From an uncultured Pelagibacteraceae bacterium (GTDB taxonomy: Bacteria; Pseudomonadota; Alphaproteobacteria; Pelagibacterales; Pelagibacteraceae), in NCBI GenBank assembly GCA_902524865.1, contig CABZEV010000005.1:1-43782 (forward strand): DNA of 43,782 bases, in the 5' to 3' direction. Below, piece by piece: positions 27,962 to 34,442 of this stretch. A model generated the notes under the pieces. The model ran no database searches. It was not told the DNA's origin and was given only the letters and a program-made list of their open reading frames with translations. The translations under genes were made by a program, and so were the position numbers. How positions within the stretch are numbered: the first letter of the stretch is position 1; every line of letters begins with the position of its first letter.

Positions 27962-28006
27962 TAACACTTGATAAAAATAAAATTTTACAATAGAAAACTG
28001 GAATTT

Positions 28007-28081
28007 GGTCCCTTCGTCTATCGGTTAGGACACGTGGTTTTCATCCTCGAAAGAGGGGTTCGATTCCCCTAGGGACCGCCA
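28007..28081 (+). tRNA. tRNA-Glu(TTC)
   Basis: The acceptor stem GGTCCCT pairs with AGGGACC (28071-28077), then discriminator G and encoded CCA. The D arm is GTC...GAC. The anticodon loop TTTTCAT gives TTC. The T arm is AGGGG-TTCGATT-CCCCT. The anticodon stem CGTGG/CCTCG has one T-T mismatch at pair 29-41. A TACAAT box at 27986-27991 is a possible -10. It is the only tRNA bordering the accessory-looking segment on its right. Confidence 0.95.
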
Positions 28082-28086
28082 CATTT

Positions 28087-28335
28087 ATGATATTTTATGT
28101 TTATATGCTTAAAAGCGTAAATAATAAGATTATCAAAACTTATGTTGGATATACAAATAACCTCAATCTAAGACTAAAAAAACATAATAATAGCAAAGGA
28201 GCAAAGTCAACAAGAGGTTTTAAGTGGAAAATTATCTATAAAAAAAGATTTTATGATAAAAGATTAGCCATGTCATTTGAGTATAAATTAAAAAAAGACA
28301 AAAAAAAAAGAACACACTTACTAAGTATAAGTTAG
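28087..28335 (+). CDS. GIY-YIG domain protein (UPF0213-like)
   Basis: 82 aa single-domain GIY-YIG nuclease-fold protein. FYVYMLKS (3-10) and YVGYT (19-23) form the GIY/YIG strands. R29 and H33 follow, and a candidate catalytic glutamate E64 is in SFEYKLKK. It is strongly basic. Small solitary members of this family are common in bacteria and their substrates are mostly unknown. It starts 5 bases after the tRNA-Glu CCA and ends directly before the glycosyltransferase. Confidence 0.82.
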   Translation: MIFYVYMLKSVNNKIIKTYVGYTNNLNLRLKKHNNSKGAKSTRGFKWKIIYKKRFYDKRLAMSFEYKLKKDKKKRTHLLSIS

Positions 28336-28336
28336 T

Positions 28337-30436
28337 ATGAAAATTGCATCAATATTACCGTATAAAGAAAACTATACACTAAAAGGAGCTGGAGCAGTTG
28401 CTCTATGGATCAGTGATTTTGTAAGAGATTCTGAATATAAGAAAAATACTTACATTATAGGTAGTACAAAAAACAAAAATTATTTAACAAAAAATTATAT
28501 AAATATAGATAATATTAATTCGAAACTTAATAGTACAACTAAAGAGTATTCAAATAAAATTATTAATAAAATCAAAAATTTAAATTTTGATATTTTAGAA
28601 TTACATAATAGACCAATTATGGTCAAAGAATTTTTTGGAAAATTAAATTCAAAGATTATCTTATATTTTCATAATGACCCAACTACAATGAAAGGTGCTA
28701 AATCGGTAAATGAGAGAGTTTATCTATTAAAAAATGTTGATAAAATTATTTTTATTTCTAAATGGGTAAAAAAAAAGTTTTTTGAAAATTTGCCAAATTT
28801 ATCAGATAACAAAACTCAAATAATTTATCATAGTATTGATCCAATAAGAAAAAAAACTAAAAAAAATAAACAGATAATTTTTGTAGGAAAATTAAATGAA
28901 TCTAAAGGATATGATCTGTATTGCAAATCAATGTTCAAAATTTTAGATGAATATAATGAATGGTGTGCTATTTCAATTGGTGAAGAAAGAAGATTTCAAA
29001 ATTTCCCTACTCATAAAAGACACTTTAATCTTGGTCAAATTCCGCATAATAAAGTTTTAGATTATTTAAGTAAATCTGAAATCGCTGTTATACCCTCAAG
29101 ATGGGAAGAGCCATTTGGTAGAACCGCGCTAGAAGCTTCTTCACGTGGCTGTGCCACAATAATTTCTAATACTGGGGGTCTCCCTGAAACAACTGATTAT
29201 GCAATTAAACTTAGAAAATTGGATACAAAAAATATAGAAAATGAAATAATTAAACTTATTAAAAATAATAAATTAAGAAAGCGTATTCAAAAAAAAAGTA
29301 AAAATTTTGTAAAACATAAATTAAAGAGAAATTCTCAAAAAATTGATTTGATGAGAAACTCGTTATTCCCTTTTAAGAAAATTAATATTAATGGCAATAA
29401 ATTAAGGATAATAAATATTTATAATTTAGCGCAAAAACTAAATCATAGAATTTACAATCTTTCGTTAGGTAAAAAATTTACCAATGGTTTTATCCGAAAC
29501 GGTCATGATGTAATTGAAATTAGTGATAGAGACTATGTGAGACAAAATAAAGGGATTAATCTATTAAGTTTTAAAGACAAATTTCATAGTTATTTAATCG
29601 AAACTTTTAAAAATTATAATCCAGATTTAGTTATTTTTGGTCACTCAGACAACATAAATCACGAGATCCTATCTGATTTTAGGTCAATTAATCAAAAAAT
29701 AATTATCTCCCAGTGGAATGAAGATCCATTAATGAAAAATTTATCAGATACCTCAGAAAACATTAATAAATTAAAAAAATTTTTTTCAATGGTAGATCAT
29801 TCATTTATTACAACTAATCCTTCTGTTTTGAAACTTTCAAAAAGATTCAACCAAAATATTCACTTTTTTATGACACCAGTTGATAAAAATATTGAATGTT
29901 TCGATGTCTTTAAATTAAAACCAGAAAATGATGTTTTTTATGCAATGAGCCATGGTGTTAATAGAGCAACACTTAAAGAAGGAAAAACAGATAACAGAGT
30001 CATTTTTTTAGAAAAACTAATAAAAAAAATGGACGGAATAAAATATGATTTTTATGGAATTGGAAAACAAGAACCTGTTTGGGGAAATGAATTTTATAAA
30101 TCGTTACTTAATTCGAAAATGGCCTTAAATCTCAGTAGGGGTGAACCTACCAAACATTACTCAAGTAACAGAATCGCCTCACTTATGGGAAATGGATTGT
30201 TAGTTTTTATTGATAAAAAGGTAAAAATGAACAATTTCTTCAATTCAAATGAAATAGTTTCTTATGATCACATCGATGATCTTGCTGAAAAAATTAAATT
30301 TTATAAAAAAAATGATAATTCTAGAATTAGAATCGCTAAAAAAGGTAAGGAAAAATATTTCAAATTATTTAATGAAGTGAAAATTTCAAAATATATAATT
30401 AATAAATCTATTGGAAAAAAAGCTTCTTTGATATAG
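28337..30436 (+). CDS. Two-domain GT-B glycosyltransferase
   Basis: 699 aa. The N-terminal half (about 1-345) is a GT4-like domain. It has a glycine-rich start (LKGAGAVALWISDF), IIFVGKLNESKGYDLYCKS, and the nucleotide-sugar motif RWEEPFGRTALEASSRG followed by ATIISNTGGLPET. The C-terminal half (about 350-690) looks like a second GT-B/CgeB-like module (NGFIRNGHDVIEIS, PDLVIFGHSDN, LLNSKMALNLSRGEPTKHYS, NRIASLMGNGLLVF). It probably builds a surface polysaccharide. The acceptor is unknown. It converges on the recombinase gene. Confidence 0.8.
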   Translation: MKIASILPYKENYTLKGAGAVALWISDFVRDSEYKKNTYIIGSTKNKNYLTKNYINIDNINSKLNSTTKEYSNKIINKIKNLNFDILELHNRPIMVKEFFGKLNSKIILYFHNDPTTMKGAKSVNERVYLLKNVDKIIFISKWVKKKFFENLPNLSDNKTQIIYHSIDPIRKKTKKNKQIIFVGKLNESKGYDLYCKSMFKILDEYNEWCAISIGEERRFQNFPTHKRHFNLGQIPHNKVLDYLSKSEIAVIPSRWEEPFGRTALEASSRGCATIISNTGGLPETTDYAIKLRKLDTKNIENEIIKLIKNNKLRKRIQKKSKNFVKHKLKRNSQKIDLMRNSLFPFKKININGNKLRIINIYNLAQKLNHRIYNLSLGKKFTNGFIRNGHDVIEISDRDYVRQNKGINLLSFKDKFHSYLIETFKNYNPDLVIFGHSDNINHEILSDFRSINQKIIISQWNEDPLMKNLSDTSENINKLKKFFSMVDHSFITTNPSVLKLSKRFNQNIHFFMTPVDKNIECFDVFKLKPENDVFYAMSHGVNRATLKEGKTDNRVIFLEKLIKKMDGIKYDFYGIGKQEPVWGNEFYKSLLNSKMALNLSRGEPTKHYSSNRIASLMGNGLLVFIDKKVKMNNFFNSNEIVSYDHIDDLAEKIKFYKKNDNSRIRIAKKGKEKYFKLFNEVKISKYIINKSIGKKASLI

Positions 30437-30441
30437 CAAGT

Positions 30442-31395
30442 TTAAATTTTAATCTTATTTAAAGCATTATTTTTAAATATATTTGCTTCTCTAATATATC
30501 TTCTGACCATTTGTGTTGTTTTATGACCAGTCATTGCCATAATACTACGTTCATTAGCACCAGATTCTGCAGCTACAGTTGCAAAACCCGATCTTAAACT
30601 ATGACCAGCAAAATTTTTATTCTCAATACCAGCTAAATTTAGATATTCTTTGATTAGCAATACTACAGATTGATCAGTTAATCTTTGATTAGTTAATAAT
30701 GAACCTTTAGAAAATCTTCTAAAAATAGGTCCAGATTTAATTTTAGAAATTTCTAACCACTTTTTAAGATTAACTACAGGGCAATAATTTTCATTAGTAA
30801 AGTAGGGTAGTCCTTTGATCATTCCTTCACCAAATTGATCGGTTTTTGATCTTCTAATGCTGATTTTAAGACCCTCAGGCACAAATTCTAAATCTTCATG
30901 ATCAATTGAAATAAGTTCAGTTCGTCTAAATCCACCTCCAAAACCAATTAAGATTATTGACTTGTCTCTAAATTTCTTAATATCTTCAATTTTTTTTTGA
31001 TCTATTACATTAATTATAGATTTTAAATGACTAATTAATATAGGTTTTTTACCTTTTTGAATGCTTCCTTTCACCCTTTTTATTCCCATTAAGTTTTCAA
31101 CAATGATTGGATGTTTGGTGTCTAGATAATGCCCTTTTAATTTATGAACCATGCTAATTGACACTAAACGTCTTCTTAAAGTGCTTATTTTCGAATTTTT
31201 AGAAAGGTGTGTAAGGTATATAGAAACTATTTTTGGCTCTGATGGCAAAGAATTCAAACCATGCTTAGCACAAAAAGCTCCAAAATCTTTAAAGTCTGAC
31301 TTATATGCTCTTAGAGTATTATCCGCTTTTGAGCTTTTGAGGTTATTTAATGTTGCCTCATGAAGCGATTTTAGGTCTGTTGCCAGTTCATTCAT
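30442..31395 (-). CDS. Tyrosine recombinase (XerC/integrase family)
   Basis: 317 aa. The SAM-like core-binding domain is at about 15-100. The catalytic domain has the full set: R157 (GGFRRTEL), K184 (RRSKTDQ), H265 and R268 (AGHSLRSGF), H291 (MTGHKTTQMV), and nucleophile Y300 (RRYIREA). It should be an active strand-exchange enzyme. It could be a mobile-element integrase or a solitary Xer-type resolvase; the sequence cannot decide. A perfect 14-bp inverted repeat with a 7-base centre begins 3 bases upstream of its start codon. Confidence 0.9.
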   Translation of the reverse strand: MNELATDLKSLHEATLNNLKSSKADNTLRAYKSDFKDFGAFCAKHGLNSLPSEPKIVSIYLTHLSKNSKISTLRRRLVSISMVHKLKGHYLDTKHPIIVENLMGIKRVKGSIQKGKKPILISHLKSIINVIDQKKIEDIKKFRDKSIILIGFGGGFRRTELISIDHEDLEFVPEGLKISIRRSKTDQFGEGMIKGLPYFTNENYCPVVNLKKWLEISKIKSGPIFRRFSKGSLLTNQRLTDQSVVLLIKEYLNLAGIENKNFAGHSLRSGFATVAAESGANERSIMAMTGHKTTQMVRRYIREANIFKNNALNKIKI

Positions 31396-31398
31396 ACA

Positions 31399-31433
31399 AT
31401 TACTATTGATAACAATTAATTATCAATAGTAAT
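31399..31433. repeat. LoxP-like inverted repeat upstream of tyrosine recombinase
   Basis: ATTACTATTGATAA (31399-31412) and TTATCAATAGTAAT (31420-31433) are exact reverse complements separated by CAATTAA. Arms of 11-14 bp around a 6-8 bp asymmetric centre are the usual layout of tyrosine-recombinase core sites (loxP, FRT, dif). It also overlaps the only space for the recombinase promoter, so an operator role is the main alternative. I saw no second exact copy in the window. Confidence 0.6.
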
Positions 31434-31440
31434 ATATCAA

Positions 31441-31653
31441 GTGATTTTTAATGTCAATAGTTTAAATATAAAAGTTATGGGTTCAATAGATGGAGAAATT
31501 CCTGCTGTATGGTTTTTAATTACTTCCTTAGGATTTATTATTCTAAGTTCAATTCAATATAAAAATCATGGCAAAAGCATTGAGACTATTTTTTTTTCTA
31601 TCTTGGCGATCTTATTTTTAATCAGCTATTTTATCTTAGTTTTCAAAGCTTGA
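31441..31653 (+). CDS. Small hydrophobic membrane protein, hypothetical
   Basis: Up to 70 aa from GTG at 31441, or 58 aa from the in-frame ATG at 31477 (MGSIDGEIPAVWFL). I do not recognise the family. Two hydrophobic segments (AVWFLITSLGFIILSS and ETIFFSILAILFLISYFILV) separated by a short charged loop suggest a two-helix inner-membrane protein. It begins 7 bases beyond the inverted repeat, divergent from the recombinase. It might be a real small gene or chance open frame in AT-rich DNA. Confidence 0.45.
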   Translation: MIFNVNSLNIKVMGSIDGEIPAVWFLITSLGFIILSSIQYKNHGKSIETIFFSILAILFLISYFILVFKA

Positions 31654-31748
31654 TTTATCCCCAATATTCACATGTATTTCTGTAAATTTTAAGAATCAAT
31701 TAAAAGGTGATACAGCTTCTAAATCATATCTGTTAAAGTATGGATGAA

Positions 31749-31926
31749 TTAAGGGGCAACCCTTAACTGGCCAATTGGGCAAAAGCCGAGAGGTACAAAT
31801 CCAAGGGGCAGAAAGTTCTGCAAAGCATCGCTGAACATGCAGAACGGGAGGCATGGCGGTAGCGCATCAACGACGTGCCAAAACAACTGTTCTTTGCACC
31901 CTTAAAAGTGCAAGGAAACAGGGGTT
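31749..31926 (+). ncRNA. Candidate structured RNA in GC-rich intergenic island
   Basis: Bases 31751-31930 are about 51% G+C (92 of 180 counted) in a window near 30%. Perfect hairpins are TTAAGGG-GCAA-CCCTTAA with a GNRA loop (31749-31766), GGC-AAAA-GCC (31778-31787), GTTCTGC/GCAGAAC (31815-31845) and CTTTGCAC/GTGCAAGG with one G-U (31892-31915). A weaker GGCAT/GTGCC stem spans 31850-31879. It precedes the alkyltransferase ATG by 12 bases, so it could be its leader or an independent RNA. Strand is unproven: the stems are symmetric, and I chose plus from the downstream gene. Confidence 0.5.
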
Positions 31927-31937
31927 TCTGGTAAAAA

Positions 31938-32213
31938 ATGCATCTTAAAGGCACTAAATTTCAATTGAAAGTCTGGAAATACCTTAAAACTATACCAAAA
32001 GGTAAAATAAGAACATATAAACAAGTTGCTGCTGCTATAAACAGCCCTAAATCAGCCAGAGCTGTGGCTAATGCTTGTGCTAAAAACCCGTATGCCCCAA
32101 AAATACCTTGTCATAGAGTGATCAGATCTGATGGAGCTCTTGGAGGTTATTCTGGTAGAGGTGGAGTCAGGCAAAAGCTTAAATTACTAAGATCTGAAAA
32201 AGTAGCTATTTAG
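31938..32213 (+). CDS. ogt: Methylated-DNA--protein-cysteine methyltransferase, C-terminal domain form
   Basis: 91 aa, consisting only of the Ada/Ogt DNA-binding and active-site domain. LKGTKFQLKVWKYLKTIPKG opens it. SARAVANACAKNP has the arginine finger R41. PCHRVIRSDGALGGYSG contains the acceptor C58. Because the motif is PCHRV and not PWHRV, it is a potential alkyl acceptor rather than an alkyltransferase-like (ATL) protein. The usual N-terminal ribonuclease-H-like domain is missing. The GC-rich island lies immediately upstream. Confidence 0.88.
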   Translation: MHLKGTKFQLKVWKYLKTIPKGKIRTYKQVAAAINSPKSARAVANACAKNPYAPKIPCHRVIRSDGALGGYSGRGGVRQKLKLLRSEKVAI

Positions 32214-32238
32214 CAATATTTTAAACCTTTTTTAAGTT

Positions 32239-32267
32239 AAAAAAGCGAGTAAAATCAATGCTTTTTT
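32239..32267 (+). terminator. Weak terminator-like hairpin after alkyltransferase gene
   Basis: AAAAAAGC (32239-32246) pairs exactly with GCTTTTTT (32260-32267) across a 13-base loop, so the U-rich strand forms part of the stem. The stem is mostly A-T and only weakly stable. A competing 7-bp hairpin uses the same A-run. Confidence 0.3.
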
Positions 32268-32424
32268 ACCTTTATACGAGATTACCTTCTACATAACTTA
32301 ATTCACGCTTCAGTTGTACCATATATTAACCTATACAAAAAATAGACCCCTCTATGGGCTTTTAAATGCTATATTCAATTAGTGCATCGCTCTACTATTC
32401 AACCATATCAATGCTTTTAAACTG

Positions 32425-32523
32425 CCCTACTTTTTTGGAATTTTCATGACCTCAATCGGAAAAAGTCCCTATTTTAAGAGTTTATTTGATGTTTTTCATA
32501 ATTTGCTATAAATCCCTACTTTT
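32425..32523. repeat. Three spaced copies of CCCTAYTTTT
   Basis: CCCTACTTTT occurs at 32425-32434 and 32514-32523, and CCCTATTTT at 32467-32475. The copies are in the same orientation, with start-to-start spacing of 42 and 47 bases. Flanking sequence is not clearly conserved between copies. C-runs are rare in this AT-rich DNA, which is why they stand out. Confidence 0.3.
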
Positions 32524-32671
32524 GCAGCACATATAAGAGTTATTTTAATATTAAATAATCCAAAATATTCAAAATTTATTTATTTATATATTTATAAAAT
32601 ATAATAAATACAATAATTTATTATTAATACTTAATGTAATACTTTAGATAATAGTAAATAAATATTACCTA

Positions 32672-33523
32672 TTATTTTACTTTTTTTACTAAGTTCTCTC
32701 TTCTTGAGATGTATATTCCACTTAATACAATAATAAACAAACCTAAAAAAGTCCAATAGTCAGGGAAATCACTAAAGAAATAATAACCTATGATTATGTT
32801 TGTAATGATCTCAAAGTAACTAAATGGAGCTAATTTTGAAGCATCAGCGTATTTTAAAGATAATATTAGAAATAAATGACCTACACAGGCAAATACACCA
32901 ATAGCAGCCATCATTGACCACTGATTAATTGTTGGCTTGATCCAAACAAAAGGCATTACACATGAAATGATAACAGCCCCTACTACACCAGTTAACAATA
33001 AAGTTAATAAAGGGTTGTCTGAAGTACTTAACTTACGAGTAATAATTAAATAAAATCCATACATTATTCCTGTTCCAAGCGCAGCAATACTTGCTAAATT
33101 AATTTCTACAAAACCAGGTCTTATAACAACCAAAGATCCTATAAATCCTATAATTACAGCCGACCATCTTCTAAATCCGACCTTCTCACCTAAAAAAATT
33201 GGAGAAAAAGCTGTAACAATCAAAGGTGCAACAAATGCCAAAGTTAATGCTTTTGCTAAAGAGATTACAGAAATGGCATAAAAGAAACAAATATTTGCTG
33301 TTAAAAGTATTAAGCCTCTTATAAATTGTAGTTTTGGTTTGTCTGTCCAAACGAGATTTTCTCGAAAAAAAAAAAACATAATGGGGAAAGTGAACGCCAC
33401 GGTAAAAAAATATCTTGCCCAAGTTATTTGTAATACAGGCAATTCAGCACTTAAGTATTTAGCAAAACCATCCATAATTGGAAGCATAACCCACGCTAAA
33501 AGATTAAATGTAATAGCCTTCAT
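32672..33523 (-). CDS. EamA/DMT-superfamily transporter
   Basis: 283 aa with about ten hydrophobic segments and two EamA repeats (about 1-135 and 145-280). FAKYLSAELPVLQITWARYF and APLIVTAFSPIFLGEKVGFR mark the first repeat; KLAPFSYFEIITNIIIGYYF marks the second. Members export amino acids and metabolites; the substrate cannot be told from sequence. It is last in the minus-strand group after hom and the AEC transporter, with a 16-base gap. Confidence 0.88.
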   Translation of the reverse strand: MKAITFNLLAWVMLPIMDGFAKYLSAELPVLQITWARYFFTVAFTFPIMFFFFRENLVWTDKPKLQFIRGLILLTANICFFYAISVISLAKALTLAFVAPLIVTAFSPIFLGEKVGFRRWSAVIIGFIGSLVVIRPGFVEINLASIAALGTGIMYGFYLIITRKLSTSDNPLLTLLLTGVVGAVIISCVMPFVWIKPTINQWSMMAAIGVFACVGHLFLILSLKYADASKLAPFSYFEIITNIIIGYYFFSDFPDYWTFLGLFIIVLSGIYISRRENLVKKVK

Positions 33524-33539
33524 ATAAGAAGGATATATA

Positions 33540-34442
33540 TTAATTAAAGTATTTTAAAGCAAGGAATACAACAATTGGAATTGTTATAAAAGACATAAGT
33601 GTTGACACAACAATTGTGCTAGCAACACTATCAACAATTTTTTTAGGTGAATAAATTGATGCAACAAGATAATTAAGAACTGCACTAGGCATTGAACATT
33701 GAATCAGTAATACACCAGCTGCGAACCCTTCTAGACCAAAATATAATATTAATAAATAACCGATAATAGGTCCGACAATAACTCGGCCTAAAGAAGAAAA
33801 TATTGCCTTGTTAAGTGAAAAAACTTTAAGTCTTGTTAGTGCTATTCCTAATGACATCAAAATTAAAAATATAGTGGCATACATTAATAAAAAAGTAGTA
33901 TTTTCTATAAATCCTGGAAGTTCATAATCATAATAAAGTAAAAAAACTGCAATAATGATTGCATAAAAAGGTGGGCTTTTTAGTATGACTTGTAAACTAA
34001 ATTTTCTATCAGCTAAAAAAACACCTAGTGTAAAGTGACACAAAATAATTAAGGCAGAAATAGCCGCTGAAACACCAAGACCTTGTGACCCGTACGCGAA
34101 TAAACATATTGGTAAACCCATATTACCAGTATTAGGCATTGTTAAAGGCGGAAGTTCTCTTATTATATCTTTAGTATTCAAAAGAAATAATATGATTATT
34201 CCAACAATAATGAACCCAACAATTGCAATTGCATAGTACCAAAAATAGTTTATGAAAATACCAAATGATATATTTACTGGATTTAATGCATAAATAATCA
34301 TTGCAGGTGTGCCAACATTTGCAGCAAAATTAGTGATAAATGTAGTGTCAATTTTAGGATTTTTTTTGCCAAGATAATATCCAATACCCACAACAAAGAA
34401 TACTGGAAACAAAACTTCAAAAAGTTTTATATAAATATCCAT
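33540..34442 (-). CDS. AEC-family (auxin efflux carrier type) permease
   Basis: 300 aa with about ten membrane segments. IYIKLFEVLFPVFFVVGIGY at the N-terminus, TMPNTGNMGLPICLFAYG (the conserved Asn/Pro/Gly motif), and LIQCSMPSAVLNYLVASIYS are typical of the Mem_trans/AEC family. It overlaps hom by one base, suggesting translation coupled to homoserine dehydrogenase. A role in transporting a related amino or organic acid is conceivable but is inference only. Confidence 0.87.
   Translation of the reverse strand: MDIYIKLFEVLFPVFFVVGIGYYLGKKNPKIDTTFITNFAANVGTPAMIIYALNPVNISFGIFINYFWYYAIAIVGFIIVGIIILFLLNTKDIIRELPPLTMPNTGNMGLPICLFAYGSQGLGVSAAISALIILCHFTLGVFLADRKFSLQVILKSPPFYAIIIAVFLLYYDYELPGFIENTTFLLMYATIFLILMSLGIALTRLKVFSLNKAIFSSLGRVIVGPIIGYLLILYFGLEGFAAGVLLIQCSMPSAVLNYLVASIYSPKKIVDSVASTIVVSTLMSFITIPIVVFLALKYFN

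Larger units (their letters stand above)
32214..32671. other. 458-base gene-free AT-rich region
   Basis: I find no convincing coding frame on either strand. After the alkyltransferase stop there are two mutually exclusive weak hairpins (CTTTTTT/AAAAAAG at 32227-32245 and AAAAAAGC/GCTTTTTT at 32239-32267) that could act as its terminator. A CCCTAYTTTT motif recurs three times at 32425, 32467 and 32514. The last ~120 bases before the EamA gene end are almost pure A/T. The region may be decayed sequence from an old insertion. Confidence 0.5.

Noticed and set aside
31655..31663. DnaA-box-like TTATCCCCA
   Set aside because: A single imperfect copy without a cluster or AT-rich unwinding element nearby does not indicate an origin.
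31749..31926. tmRNA, RNase P RNA or SRP RNA
   Set aside because: I looked for a tmRNA T-loop and tag, the RNase P core motifs and the SRP GGAAGGAAGCAGCC-type segment; none is present. GGTACAAATCC only superficially resembles a T arm.
31767..31933. Long open frames in the GC-rich island, one containing NMQNGRHGGSAST-like residues reminiscent of a phage HGG-motif protein, another with a helical Lys/Glu-rich stretch
   Set aside because: Several frames on both strands are open simply because the block is GC-rich, they contain stops or lack starts, and the Cys spacing of the HGG family is not preserved. A decayed gene fragment is not excluded.
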